This document shows, one piece after another, positions 1-12,235 of a stretch of 64,000 nucleotides of DNA; the stretch's first letter is position 1; every line of letters starts with the position of its first letter. Where the stretch lies: the NCBI GenBank assembly GCA_959347315.1, contig OY365806.1:34657445-34721444 (forward strand), written 5' to 3'. The notes under the pieces were generated by a model. The model worked only from the letters and a program-made list of their open reading frames with translations. It was not told the DNA's origin and did no database searches. The DNA comes from Bimastos eiseni. Its lineage: Eukaryota; Annelida; Clitellata; Crassiclitellata; Lumbricidae. Position numbers and translations under genes: made by a program.

Positions 1-119
1 CTGTCTTCATCTATTCATTTGTTTGTCTGTCTGCTTCGCTACATATCTACCTGCGCCTGGAATCTGTTGATCTGTCTGTGTTTGCTTGTGTGTATGACTG
101 GTTGTAAGGCTGAATGCCT

Positions 120-330
120 GTACAGACTGGCTGTACGACTGGCTAGCTGTACGACTTATTGGCTGTAGTGACAGACTGGCTGTATAACTGACTGGCTGTA
201 TAACTGACTGGCTGTATAACTGACTGGCTGTATAACTGACTGGCTGTAGTGACAGACTGGTTGTAATGATAGACTGGTTGTATGACTAACTGGTTGTATA
301 ACTGATTGGCTGTATTACTGTGACTTACTG
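120..330. repeat. 16-bp tandem repeat array (degenerate)
   Basis: A unit of about 16 bp (GACTGGCTGTATAACT and variants) is repeated head to tail, with four near-identical copies around 180-245 and diverged copies on each side. The Ser/Gln-rich open frame on the minus strand here is a by-product of the repeat. Confidence 0.8.
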
Positions 331-350
331 GATGCATGACTGACAGCTTC

Positions 351-1076
351 ACTGTATCTGTCTGTATCTGTATTTGGATATCATCCTACTTTCCTTTGTC
401 TATCTTACCAAATGTCAGCCAGAATGTCGCTTTCTCTGCTGGTCCCATGGAAGTAGTTAAATTTGAAAGCAGAATGTTTCACTGTCTATCTCAATTACAC
501 TTGAGATTTGGAATTTCTCTCCTATTGATTAAAATCTCCAACAGAAAAAAGTCTTATTGCCGAAACACGACGAAATGCGTTGATGCTTTCATGGTGGATG
601 ATGGCAACGCACTGACCCTTCACCTCAAGACCGATCAAGGGAGGAATGCATCGAGTGCAATGAACAAAGGAAAGGTTTTTACGGACGGTCCTCTAGGGAC
701 CACCTATGCAGTGCCCGAACTCAGAGATCCGATCCGATCAATTAACCTCCCAAATTCTCTGGTCTTCCACCAGTCTTGTCGCTCGCCCACCATCATTTTC
801 CTCAGGCTTTTCTATGTATCACCCATCTCTGCAAATTGGTATCACTTCGTCTAGAATTCATCCACTCCCCGCCTTCCAATCTGTCTTATCCTATACGATA
901 CGCAATGCCTTAGTAGCTGCCCTGCCTATCTCCATGGTCATGACCATTGGCGATCAGACTGTTTCCCTCACGTGGCATCTAATTTGTAGTTTATGTTTAC
1001 GACTATAATATAATACTATTACGATTAAATCAACAGTAACTCATGTTACACATCTTGGATCTACCAGCAGATCACC
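351..1076. other. unannotated single-copy-looking stretch
   Basis: No recognisable domain, RNA gene or transposon end was seen. Short open frames (longest about 170 codons from 336) lack any family resemblance or splice-flanked exon shape. Confidence 0.4.

Positions 1077-1108
<32 letters not shown>
1077..1108. repeat. (CTGT)n microsatellite
   Basis: A short near-perfect CTGT tetranucleotide run. Confidence 0.9.
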
Positions 1109-1111
<3 letters not shown>

Positions 1112-2884
1112 GGTGGTCGAACCTCCCGCGGAGTCGGAAATGAAAATCTTTGTTCAACGAGATCATTAAATGGTCGCAGCTGCTGACCCGTCCGTTCAGT
1201 CCATGCAACCCTAGATCGAGGTAATACACGAGCGACGATATCTGATATCTTACCTCCGTGTTTCATAATTAATATTTGATTAGGAACAGAGAACTTCTGG
1301 CAAAATAAAATTGCGAACAGAATAACTATGCTATTAGCCTATCAGATAAAAATATCGCAACGAGTGTTTGGCTACAGTGAGGTAAAAGACTGACAGAAGA
1401 TGCGAATGTGCGACAATATGTAACTTCAGCGAGAATGATCAGTGGATCAATGGGCTAACTGGACAATTTACCTTTTTATTGGGTTTCTATGACTAGTCCA
1501 GTTGGTGGGAAAATTCCCTCTTCCTTCCAACTCGAAACCTGCGTGCAAATGCAAGTATTTGGACAAAAACGTCGATTGTTGTGTGTAATAAAAGAGAAAA
1601 TAATAATTGCACGGGAATATTAAAATTGTGAGAGACAGTCTTAAAGAGTCTTAAAGAGTCTTAAAGAGCTAATACGATCTCAGTCGCCTTTGCACATTGA
1701 ACGCTTTGACAAGATTGGCTTAATAGTACCAGCAAATATTCTGGCAATGATAATCATTAATTTATTTCTAAACTGAATTATGAACTGAATTTTCATAATT
1801 TCGAGACTTACCCAGAAGTCGTTTGGTTTCCGTTCTGTTCATAAAGAAGGTCCACGTGGCCTCTGACACGGACGTCCACGCAAACAGACAGACAAACATA
1901 GCCCGAATGCAGCAGATCAGTTCCATTTCCATTAAAAAAAATATCCTTAACATAAACGTTAAAAGTCAAGAGTTGCCTTCTGCTAAACTATCGAATCAAT
2001 TAGCACTATAGCAGCTCTTTTCTCGTTTGTCCAAGCTTGATAATTGCAGGTTAGCCTTTCAAGTACAAGGTTGACGTGTTCGATATCGTGCACCTGCGGT
2101 GTTGACTGCCTGGCAGCGAAGCACAATTGAGTGATGCTCGGGTGCTGCGAAAGGCCATGCAGCATCTGAGGCGTTGCACGCGGGTTCTGCGGATGAGCGA
2201 AACCAGTTACAGAGGCTGAGACAAAGCAGCGCAGGACTATCATCGATTCTGCGAGTCTTTAAGTGATGCATCTCTCCGAGTGTGGTGCCAAAGGCACCGG
2301 GAAACCAATGCTTTCACGGTTCAGTCGTTGATCTGATAAGTCAGGTGAGGACAGGTGAAGCACTATGATTGCATTATGTCAGTGTTGATAAGGCACGCTT
2401 GATAAATTCTGATTGAGCGCCAGGTATTAAGTTAATCCAGTCAAATGTGTAGCTCGTCGATAGAATTCAATCGCTCTGCCTTGTGAATAAAGTCAATGCA
2501 TTTGCGTTTCATTATAGATTGATTTCCCTGTCTGAACAAATGAACGAACGAATGGATTTCCATCGCATTATGGCACAACATTACATTGCATTACAATTTA
2601 CATGACATTACGCAGTGAATGAATCTCCTCCGGTGAATGAAGTCATCTCTATAGCTTTTGGCATACGGTTGATATTATTGTCTGCTTGAAGAACAAAGGG
2701 TTGCTGAAAAGGTTTGTTCTGCTGCTGCTGCTGACGAAATGAACTCCTCCCCATTTCGGGGCAATGGCTGCCACTCCCAGTGGAAGCCCTCAGGGCGAAC
2801 TATTAGTGGCTTCAATGGGTAGACTGATGTGATGGTCGCCTTGATTGTTTTCTCTCGTCTCTCGATCTACAAACAACCTTATTC
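1109..2884. other. unannotated stretch with a small 10-bp triplication
   Basis: The only structure noticed is three tandem copies of AGTCTTAAAG at about 1637-1668. No coding region is supported. Confidence 0.4.
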
Positions 2885-3435
2885 CGCCGTAATAACTCCT
2901 TCTTCTCCTCTATTATTCCTCTTCCCATTATTCTCCTCCTCCTACTTCTTCTTCTGGTACTTCTCGATCACATTCATGCATTGTGTTTCTCATGCTTTTC
3001 ATTCTCCTTCTATTACCCTATTCTCTATTAAACTTTACTTCTCCCTCTCCATTTGTATTATCAGCTTCATCCTCATTTCCCTGTCCTCCAGTTGCCTGTC
3101 TTGCTCTGTCTACTACTCTCCTCCTATTCCTTCAATTTCATTCGCCTTCTATTTCTTATCCTACTCCTAGTCGTTCTCCTACTCCATTTTTTCTTTTCCT
3201 CTAGCTTCCCTTACTTCCTCTCCTCTCCTCGTCCTCCTCTTTCTCCATCAATTTCTTTAACGCTTCCTCCCTATCTGTCTCTAACTCTCCTACTTCTACT
3301 ACTTCTCCGCCTCCTCCTCCTCTTCTTCTTCTTCTTCTTCCTCCTCGTCCTCCTCTTCCTCCTCCTACCCCTTCTCCTCTTCCTCTTCTTTCTACTTCTC
3401 CTCCTCTTCCACCTCCTCTTCCTACTCCTCATTAT
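2885..3435. repeat. pyrimidine-rich low-complexity tract
   Basis: The plus strand is a long run of CTC/CTT/TCC motifs, densest at 3300-3430. Open frames on both strands are Leu/Ser/Phe or Arg/Lys homopolymer-like and are artefacts of composition. Confidence 0.85.
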
Positions 3436-3639
3436 AAAGATTACCTTGTTTTTGATGCTCTTGTAGACATACGCTGCTCTCCGCACAAAGCCACAATAAG
3501 ACATCGATGCTTAAATCATTTGCTCGAAGCTGCTTACGTCTATAAATTTCTATTTGTATTTATGATTGCTTGATATCGCACGGTCTCTCTATCCCTCCTC
3601 TGGTTAGCTCACCGATAGTCGCAGTAGCGTTTGCCTGGA

Positions 3640-4030
3640 ATTCTGACTGACTGACTGCCTGACTGGCTGGCAGACTGGCTGGCTGCTTGACTGACTGGAT
3701 GGTTGACTGACTAACTGACTGACTAAATGCATGACCAAATGACGGAAATGAATGAATGACTGACGGGTTGACTGGCTGACTGGCAGTCAGAATGACTGCT
3801 TGCCTGACTGACTGGCTGACTGACTGACTGATCGACTGACTGAATAACTGTTTCTGAATATATGAATGAATGACTGGCTTACTCACTCAATGAATCATTG
3901 ACTCACTATCTTAGGCTACTGTCTGCTTAATTGTCTGCCTCATTGACTGACTGATTGACTTATTGACTTATTGGCTGATTTAGTGACTGACTGATTGATT
4001 GGCTGAGTGACTGACTGGCGTATATCCGAA
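3640..4030. repeat. GACT-rich degenerate tandem repeat
   Basis: Irregular repeats of GACTGACTGACTGG, similar in wording to the array at the left window edge. Confidence 0.75.
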
Positions 4031-4053
4031 GAGGAAGGTGAGGGGAGTGAAGA

Positions 4054-4316
4054 GGAGCAGCGAGAGAGACAGACAGACAGAGAGACAGACAGCGAGAGAC
4101 AGAGGGAGACAGAGAAAGACAGAAAGACAGAGACAGACAGAGACAGACAGAGACAGACAGAGACAGACAGAGACAGACAGACAGAGACAGACAGAGACAG
4201 GCGGAGAGAAAGAGAGAGACAGAGAGAGACTAGGAGACAGTGACAGACAGAGAGAGAGAGAGTGACAGAAAGAGACAGACAGAGAGAGACAGAGACAGAG
4301 AGAGACAGAGAGAGAG
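4054..4316. repeat. purine-rich (GACA/GAGA)n tract
   Basis: GAGACAGACA repeats merge into GAGAGA. The Arg/Gln/Thr and Ser/Leu/Val frames are by-products. Confidence 0.9.
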
Positions 4317-4945
4317 CTGGAGAGTACAAATGCGATAAAACAAGGCATGGGACTCGGATCTGTTAATAAAAGACAAAGAAGACGTCATCGTCTGTTTTCT
4401 GCTTCATATCCTTCTCCGTAACTCTCTAGATATCAAGTGAATGATTGTATACAATGCAGTGAAACGGATGAAACGATATACAACAGACTATAGACGGCAT
4501 CATAAGTGCATGTGTCATTCTTAAACTTGTTCTATGTCTCCTTGTCTGTCTTTTTATGCCTTTTTATCTGTCTTTCTATGTCTCTTTATCTGTCTTTATA
4601 TATCTCTTTATCTGTATATATCTTAATCTTTGTCTTAATAACATCAGTTTTCGCATAGAAAAGGGATTGTCTGGATTTATTCCATCCTTCCAGTCTGTTT
4701 TTTCTAATCTTTTCTAGACTGTCTGTTACAGATTGTCTATATCATACATATCTGTCTGTGGGTGTGATTTTACTTGGATGTCTTGCCCTTCTTACTGTCA
4801 GTTTGCTCCCCTATGTTTCTTTTTATCTTTCTGACTGGCAATCTATAATTCTATTATCTCTGCTCCCTTCTGTCTGTGCATTTCAGGCAGTCTTTCTGTT
4901 TGTCCATCTGTATGTCTGTCCATATGTCTGTTTGTGTGCATGTAG

Positions 4946-4947
<2 letters not shown>
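4317..4947. other. unannotated stretch
   Basis: Loose TGTCTTT/ATCTGT repetition at 4540-4630 and otherwise nothing recognisable. Confidence 0.35.
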
Positions 4948-5015
<68 letters not shown>

Positions 5016-5026
5016 GTATATATATA
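4948..5026. repeat. (CA)n-(TA)n compound microsatellite
   Basis: A CA run of about 13 units passes directly into an interrupted TA run. Confidence 0.95.
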
Positions 5027-5281
5027 CAACCAACAAAGGTCAGAAATTATGAATTAGGCGCATGTAGAAATGACGACGACAGAATAAGTCAACAAGGTCG
5101 CAGTAGCCCTCTGGCGCCTAGAGACAGGACAGACAGTGACAGAGATCGTGGTTCGACTTCGACTCAGCCTATTAACCGTCGACTGGAAACAGAGTCTGGT
5201 CTTTGTCATCAACGGTCGTCTTATCTGTTGGCGCTGACTGGTTGATCAACGTAGGGTGGTATTAACAATATAACTGCTAGG

Positions 5282-5770
5282 TAGGATTGCCAACTCTGAA
5301 TAAACCCATTCCGGTACATTTCCGGACAAACTGAAAGATTCCCAATCCCGCGAAGTTTTCCGCATTCAGTTATAGGCCTATGAAGTTTTGAATTTCGAAT
5401 GATGCTCGACACTTAGAGACTATCGAGTCCTTAACCCTTACCCCTCCAATTATTATATCAAATACATTGAAATTGGCTGCTCGCAGCGGCCTCAGAAGTG
5501 GTAAGGGTTAATACAAAGTCGATTAGTCGAAAAATTCATGATTATATTATTATTATTATTATTATTATTATGAATATTGAGAATTAATATGTTGTATTAC
5601 AGAATTGCTCAAGTTGCATAGATTAGGTTAATGTCATTGAATCACATAATCTTTTGTACTAACCTATTCCTAGATTCCGGGAAAAATAGGCCTAAGCGTT
5701 GCCCTGGACACGGGACTACTGGATTGATTCCGGGACTGTCCCAGTCATTCAGGAACAATTGTCAACCCTA
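5282..5770. mobile_element. hAT-like MITE (489 bp)
   Basis: The left end reads TAGGATTGCCAA and the right end, read on the minus strand, TAGGGTTGACAA, so the two ends are imperfect terminal inverted repeats of hAT style. The 8 bp outside each end are CTGCTAGG (5274-5281) and CTGCTGGG (5771-5778), a 7/8 match of the length expected for hAT target-site duplications. There is no coding capacity. The interior holds an (ATT)n microsatellite near 5546-5571. The family assignment is inferred from end sequence and duplication length only. Confidence 0.6.
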
Positions 5771-5884
5771 CTGCTGGGCCACCCTAACCACATACGGTGT
5801 TCTGGTGAATGATGTCGTACACTTCGCTCATACGTACGGAGTTCGAAACCTGTTGGGAACTGATGTTTTCATGTTAAGCCCAGA

Positions 5885-6065
5885 CCGTCAGTCAGTCAGT
5901 CAGCTGTTAATCAGACTGTCGATCAATTATTAAATCAATCAATCAATCAATGAGTCAATCGGTAAATCATCAAGTGAGTGAGTTATTCAGTCAGTCAGTG
6001 ATTGTGATCGTTTTCAGTTGGCAGTTGGTGCTTAGTAAGTGAGTGAGTCAGCCAGTTAGCCAGCC
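5885..6065. repeat. (CAGT)/(CAAT)-type degenerate tetranucleotide repeats
   Basis: GTCAGTCAGTCAG is followed by AATCAATCAATCAATCAA and then by AGTGAGTGAG variants. Confidence 0.7.
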
Positions 6066-6218
6066 AATGTTGAATTGAGGAAACAGATGGACGAAAAAGC
6101 GATGAGAAAGAGAATTCCTGAGTTCCATTGAGTTGTAGCCATCTAGCGAATTAAATGTAACAATTCTTCGTCTTGCGACTACTGAAAGAAGCAATGCATT
6201 CATATAAGGAAGCTGAGT

Positions 6219-6378
6219 ACGAACGTAGATATCAAATATAAGTACGTAACTACTTAGGTATCAAATACAAGTACTAAGGCATGAAAAACAAGTACTCTGG
6301 TGTCAGGTACAAGTACTTATGTATCATATACAAGTACTGGGGGTATCAGGTACAATTACTCAGGTCTCATGCACAGGT
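6219..6378. repeat. ~21-bp degenerate tandem repeat
   Basis: About seven copies of a unit like GTATCAAATACAAGTACTNAG, each keeping a core of TACAAGTACT. Confidence 0.6.
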
Positions 6379-9300
6379 GCGATTGCAAATGCTTTGACCT
6401 CAAAATCATGTACTAGTAGAAGTTCTCAAGTTATGATGAACATCTCCTGGCAACCGCAAGAACATGGAGAGACTATTCTTTAGTAATTTAGCATTGTCGA
6501 AAGAACTGGCAAAAAAATTTAGCTACCAAATAAAATAAATGTTGTGGCAGCCTAGTCACCAATAAATAAGAAGCCAAAAACAGAACATATAGTTTAAAAA
6601 TTATTTTATGGCAGCATTGAACACACATTGTACTGCGTTCCCGGGCGTTCCACCAGAAAAAACACTAGTTCATCGCGACAAAACCTACATTAGGAGACAT
6701 AATATCAGCATCAACATTAAAATTATCATCAACAATAGTAATGTTAGTAATATTAATTCCAGTAATATTAATTTTTTATAAACATTTTTACCAATGAGAC
6801 AAACCGGATGTCAATTCTGATCAAGATGTGTTCGTGCTAAACTGCAAAAACTGCCAAAATGCTAAAACCGAATAAGTTAACAGTAAAAGCTGACTGGCAT
6901 CCAATTCGATGGTCTTTTAAAGCGTATAAAATTATATTTCGTTTTATGGAGTCTTTGTGTACGGACCTCGAGCAAGTCCTTCGTCCACAAATGCTGAGAG
7001 ATTCGTGCGAGTGGGGTGATTTTAATAAACCAGAGGAGAACTACGAGGGCAACCTGAATATTGACAATCAGGATAGCACTTCGGGGACTACGGTGACTGA
7101 TGTTAGGCACAATAAAGTTAACGATGAACCACGAGCCATCTTTGTTCATCGGTTACAACACGTGTCACAGAGCACTTATGCAAAAATATACTAAATATGG
7201 CAATGAAACTTCAAGCGTATAAATGATGGGTCTGGGTCACTGCAGGAATCGAATGATCCCGTTATGTACAGTCTAGCTAGGGCCCCTATACGTACAGTTA
7301 ATACTACAAATACATAAAACCAGGACGGACTTATATAGAACATTATGCAAAACTGTTTCTATAGAAATGATAAGAAAGAACCAAAACAGCAGGCTTAGCT
7401 TAGCCAGCAATGAAAATAAAAATGAAGAGAAGACCATAAAATATAGATATATAGGGCTAACTAAATGCACAAATTGCTGGTTAAGAAAAGTTAGGACAAT
7501 AGTTGATGAAGATGATGAACCTGTTTGAGGAGTGAACAGATATGTGAGTGATATATATTTATTTTACGACTCATCCATAGCAAGGCTGATATGCGTCTGA
7601 ACAGATATGAGCGCAGTCTGCGCTTAAATATGGTGAAAATGGGAGCCTGACTGATCGTTCTCTATACAGGCGCCGGCAAATCTTATATAGAAAAGTTGAG
7701 AATTAGTGCAGGCAAAATGTCTGTGGTAGGAGCTAGAATATCTGGCAGGTCTATTATTTAGTGTGGATATCCGAGTCTAGGATAAAGAATTGTTTACATA
7801 CAGTCGAGCCTGTGATAAAGAAATGTTTATACAGCTGAAAGGAGATAATTGATATAACTACACATAAATTCAGCTATTTGGCTAGACCTTATCTGCGTGA
7901 CAGGAAGCAGACCCAGTTTCTCGATGAGAATAAACGTCAACTATTGTCCAAACTTTTCTAAGCCATACAGTATATGGGAGCTGTAAGGGGTATGCCAGCT
8001 ACCTGCGAATGGCCCTCTAATGAAGGACGATAATTCTTTGTAGATTGGTTATAATTAGTAGATGTTCAAATAACGTTGCAGTAGGTGAGATAGGAATAAA
8101 CTAGAGAAAGTATAAAGTTTCACGGATCCTATAGATGGAGTGAAGTAGAAGGTGCGGATAAGATGCATTACCAGTGGATTCGGCAACGAGAATGCAGGCA
8201 TCTAAATTACTTCAACTGGTACTCAGAGTAACGAATCTAACGATCCGTCTAATATCTTTCCTGTGTGCGCAGAACTGGCAGTTGTTTGAGCAGGGTCATT
8301 CCGCGTACAAGTTTTGGTAGCGAATACATATGACTCACGTGTATTATTTTGCTATCAAATCCTTGTGTGCGGTGTTTTGTAACTGTTGCGCGGTAATTTC
8401 TAATGAGCTACTCGGTTCAGAGTGATATTGATAAAACTGTTGACTCTTTGTAACTGCCAAACATCCCAGATATATATCATATTGCAGAGAACCGTCGTCA
8501 TATGAAGATGGACAGTTGGTCATTTCTTATGGCTCGCTTCAACCTCTTGTCCAGGTTTGAATTTTCACGAGATCCTGTTCAGACCAGACGATAGGGCCCT
8601 ACATCTCCAAGCCATTTTTCTTTGAAGTCAATGATGTTTTGGCTAAACTGAAGCGTGCTACACAATCTTACTCGCCTGGTGGCCACAATGCTTACTGTCG
8701 TGACTGATCGTGATATGTAATCGTAAGCGTAAACTCTTTCTACAGCGCCTACAATAACGAGGTCGCGGGAATCAACTTAATTACAGGCGCTCAATCAAAA
8801 CAGAAATCAAAACGGATGGCTATTCAATCTACCGAGCAAGACACGACGAATGCCTTTTCTTAGGTTACAGTAGATGTATAGGCCTATACACCGGTGGGCA
8901 AGGTATTCATCACAGTGCGGTTGATCGGAATAAAACAGTTCACTGAAGAGACTTGCGTCCAACCAAATGACCGTCAAAACACGATTGCCTAGTTGGCCTA
9001 CGCTATCGCTTTGTAGATGTACTTTGAGTTTCACAGAGATCATTCTGAGCAGCATATGAAGGATGACGCATAAAATGCATTCGCAATCAAGAAGAAAAGG
9101 GACCTATAGAATGTTTCGATTCTGTTTTCATTCTTACAATGACGACACAAAGTCTGGATTCAGCCCATGACATCTCAAAGCTAATACAATCTATGCAGTG
9201 CTAACTTAGCAAAGAGAATGATCTGATCAAGGCATCGCATGAGAAATTTCAGTTCTTGCGAAAATGGTTGGATTCCATCCGCCTGGAAAAAGCTTGGAGA

Positions 9301-9409
9301 ATTAAAGATCACTTTCATCATCGGCGTTTAAAAAGGCAAAACGACTAATGGACGAAATGTGTCCTGATTAATCACGCCTGCGTGAATCGAGAGACGGATT
9401 CTAGGACAT
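6379..9409. other. 3 kb without supported features
   Basis: Open frames are short (up to about 110 codons at 6859-7194) and match nothing I recognise. No terminal repeats, tRNA-like boxes or exon-like signals were noticed. Confidence 0.35.
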
Positions 9410-9810
9410 ATACCTCGAACAATTATCCCCAGACAATAACCCCCAGACAATAACTTCCATGCAAATAACCCCCCGGAAAATGGCAAGTTCTTGGAGGTTG
9501 TGATGGATGATCAGCCAGAAATTGGTTGCAGTGAACTCGTTGCAACGCTTGTTCTTTCTGAATAATTACTTTTTGATGTTTTGTTAGGATTTTAAATCCT
9601 ACTACTTGTATGAAAAAACTGACAAATTACCTAATAATGACTTTTTCCATTTTCGCTAAATATCTACTACTTATCTAATAATAATAATAACTTTGCTGAT
9701 GTTTGGTACATTTTTAAAGCCTACTCTTGTTGGGGGGTGGTGGTTATTGTCAGAGCGTAATTTGCACGGGGTTTATTGTCCCGGGTATATTTCCTGGGTG
9801 TGTGTTATTG
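9410..9810. repeat. short element with inverted AATAACCCCC-type ends
   Basis: The left end (9419-9475) has tandem CCCCAGACAATAA motifs and a CAAATAACCCCC segment. The right end (9727-9810) carries the reverse complement wording (GGTTATTGTC, GCAAATTAC in reverse, GGTTTATTGTC). This looks like a small foldback or MITE, but no target duplication could be fixed. Confidence 0.4.
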
Positions 9811-10427
9811 TTTGCTACAGAGAAACGTTGGAGAGTGAATGGATTTCTGGCTACGTTGGAAATGCTGGCATGTGGACAAATCAAAGAAGCGATTTCTCAG
9901 CCCTTGTTTGTTGGCTGGGACGTTCGGGGCTCTGTTACCCTCGACAGTACTGGATGACTCCGACGACGAACTGATTGCAGCGGTCAATTTGCTAGCTAAA
10001 CACTATGATATACACTCCCAGTAGGATATAAACATTGTACTTGCTCTTCCAGCTCATGCAGCTGACGTCATTTCGCTCAATCTTTCGCTCGATGTTGCCA
10101 ATGAGATAAACCAGCTTTAAAATTGCACAGCTGTGACTCGTAGACTATTTTGCTAGGTCGTGCACAAGCTAGAACTGCACATTCACTCATTCGCTGCCTA
10201 AATGTTGCTCTGCTGACTTTGCCTGTGATTGTTGCAGCATGTGAATGATCAGTTTCAAAACAAAGGCTTATCAAAGGCTATCTACGAAATACCACATATG
10301 AAGAGCAGCTGAGCGACCTGTTATTGTCGTAAATAGATAATGGATATGACCAAATGCTTGACATTTTAAAAGTGGGGAATATCTAAATACATAAAGTAAG
10401 AATTCTGTCTGTGTGTCTTTGTACGGC
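9811..10427. other. unannotated stretch
   Basis: Two overlapping plus frames of 60-93 codons occur at 9693-10024. Neither resembles a known family. Confidence 0.3.
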
Positions 10428-10602
10428 GATGCACTTGCACATTTTTAGAGCTATTCACTCGAAATGGACACCGTTGGCTCGGGAACACCTGGGACATGCA
10501 GTCGAGGGTTCGTGAAACCCGCGTCCGCCCTCTTCCTGGTCTCCAAGGCAAAAACCTGTCTCAGGACCCCCAAGGAAAGTTTCCTTCTCAGTCGCCAGAA
10601 TC
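10428..10602 (+). repeat. dispersed repeat, copy A
   Basis: Shares the string order 'GCACATTTTTA...GAGCTATTCACTCGAAA...CGGGAACACCTGGGACA' and then '...AACCTGTCTC' with three other copies to its right. It contains GGGTTCGTGAAACCC, which resembles a pol III box B, so a SINE origin is possible. It is the most diverged copy in the CCTTCGCCGTTCGCTCG segment. Confidence 0.55.
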
Positions 10603-10699
10603 GTCTCGCCGAAACACATGCATGTCATGTCTCTCTGCCACACCTTTTATTCATTCGGGAGATATATGCTTGCAGAGTAGGTCAGCTGGGTTTGTACTT

Positions 10700-10790
10700 T
10701 GTACACATTTGGACACTTTTACAGCTATTGACTCTAAACCTTCGCCGTTCGCTCGAGGAATGAATGGACGGTTTGGAACAGTCGCTCAGG
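10700..10790 (+). repeat. dispersed repeat, copy B (truncated)
   Basis: Carries the shared core CTAAACCTTCGCCGTTCGCT preceded by an ACACTTTTACAGCTATTGA version of the leader. It breaks off after about 90 bp, and the next copy begins straight after. Confidence 0.6.
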
Positions 10791-10794
10791 TTGG

Positions 10795-10950
10795 TATGTA
10801 CCTTGTACGCATTTGCACACTTTTGGACCTATTGACTCTAAACCTTCGCCGTTCGCTCGGGCAACACCCTCGCATTCCTCCACTTCAGGGCTAAAAGCCT
10901 GTCTCAACTCGGGCACACGTCGGGTGCCCCAGCGAGACTTGGTGGGAATA
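10795..10950 (+). repeat. dispersed repeat, copy C
   Basis: Same leader and core as copy B, then CGGGCAACACC and a diverged tail ending in GCCTGTCTCAACTCGGGCA, matching the tail of copy D. Copies B and C form a partial tandem. Confidence 0.6.
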
Positions 10951-11029
10951 CAGAGAGTTCGGGCTATCAGAGGAAGAAGATGGGTTAGGATGATGAAGAG
11001 GGTTAGGCAAGGGAACGCAGGATTGTTGA

Positions 11030-11420
11030 GGAGGAGAAGGAGGAGGAGAAGGAGGAGGAGGAAGTCGTAAAGAAGGATTATGGAGTAGGAGAAAGGAGAA
11101 GTGTGACGATGAGTGCATGGTGAAGTGGAGAAGAGGTCAAGGAGTATGAAAAGGAGGATGGGGTGGGAGAAGGAAACAGCTAGGATAGGGTGAGAAGTAT
11201 GAGGAAGAGGAGGAAGTTGGGAAAAGGTGAGTGAGAGCAAAAGAGAGTGAATTGAAACAAGAGAAAACGTAGAAAAAGAAGAGGAATTAGAGCTGAGGAG
11301 GAGGGATTAGATCGAGGAAAGATGAATGAAACGTAGTGAAGTAGTGGGAAGAGATGATGCCAAGAATCAGAAGAAGAAGACGGGAGGAAGTTGAGTAAGG
11401 ATGAACACTAAGGAATAGGA
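11030..11420. repeat. purine-rich low-complexity tract
   Basis: GGAGGAGAAGGAGGAGG-type sequence on the plus strand, grading into GAAGAAG. It sits between repeat copies C and D. Confidence 0.8.
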
Positions 11421-11472
11421 AGAGGAGGAAAAGTTGAAGATACATGCATTTCTAGATTATGTGTGTGTCTGT

Positions 11473-11636
11473 ATGTCTTGCACATTTTTACACCTATTCA
11501 TTCGAAACCTTCGCCGTTCGCTCGGGGAACACCTGGGACACCCATTAGAGGGGTTGGTGAATCCCGCGGCGGTCGTCTTCCTGCCCTCCTGGGTCAAAAC
11601 CTGTCTCCACCCGGGCAACGCCGGTTACCACAACTA
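11473..11636 (+). repeat. dispersed repeat, copy D (most complete)
   Basis: Reads GCACATTTTTACACCTATTC, then the core CCTTCGCCGTTCGCTCGGGG, then AACACCTGGGACACCC and a GC-rich tail ending near CCCGGGCAACGCC. GGTTGGTGAATCCCGC is at the position of the box B-like motif of copy A. Confidence 0.6.
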
Positions 11637-11699
11637 GTTTTTCATAAGAGAAATCGCGCAAACAAACGTCTTAACTCTTACGATTCTTCTATGTAAACA

Positions 11700-11830
11700 A
11701 CCATGGGTGGGATATGGTGAATGCGTGGGTTAAAATGGGTGAGCGGATGGATGATGAAGGAACGAATGAACGGATGAAAGGTTGAATGAACGGTTGATAG
11801 GATGAATGAACGGATGGGTGTGTGGGTGTT
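11700..11830. repeat. GAATGAACGGATG degenerate tandem repeat
   Basis: Several imperfect copies of a 12-16 bp unit built on GAATGAACGGATG. Confidence 0.6.
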
Positions 11831-12235
11831 CCAAATCTTCTTTGCGCTGTCTAAATAGGAGTGGCTGCGTCCTTTAAGTGGATGGAAAGGCGATGAAACC
11901 CTTTATTCCTCTGTTCTAGGTTTCGCATCTCATGAAAATCCTCATGAAAACTGAACGACAGTAAATACCGGAAGTCCTGTGGGGCTCTTAAACTGTGACC
12001 GGACTTTCCCGAAAGCGACCAGAAATGGCGACTAATCGCGTCGTTAAGGAGGCTGCGGTTGCCACAGCCAAGAACCCGGTAGATGGCGCTGCTGGTCATC
12101 CGTTTGTCATCGAATAACTTTAAAATGTGTAACATTCATTGGTGCAACGGACGACCGCCTACGCATCACTTCACGATCTTTAAATTATATTGTCTGGCAA
12201 GGGTTGGACACTAGAGTTATATAGCCTGGAACTGT
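11831..12235. other. unannotated stretch
   Basis: A 94-codon minus frame (11851-12135) has no recognisable family features. Nothing else is seen. Confidence 0.3.

Noticed and set aside
143..352. Ser/Gln repeat protein on the minus strand
   Set aside because: By-product of the 16-bp repeat; too short and with no supporting signals.
3053..3504. Leu-rich and Arg-rich open frames as genes
   Set aside because: Composition artefacts of the pyrimidine/purine tract; no domain, start context or splice signals.
3940..4348. Ser/Leu/Val and Arg/Gln/Thr open frames at the GACA tract
   Set aside because: Frames kept open by a tetranucleotide repeat; the same pattern recurs at 54.4 kb.
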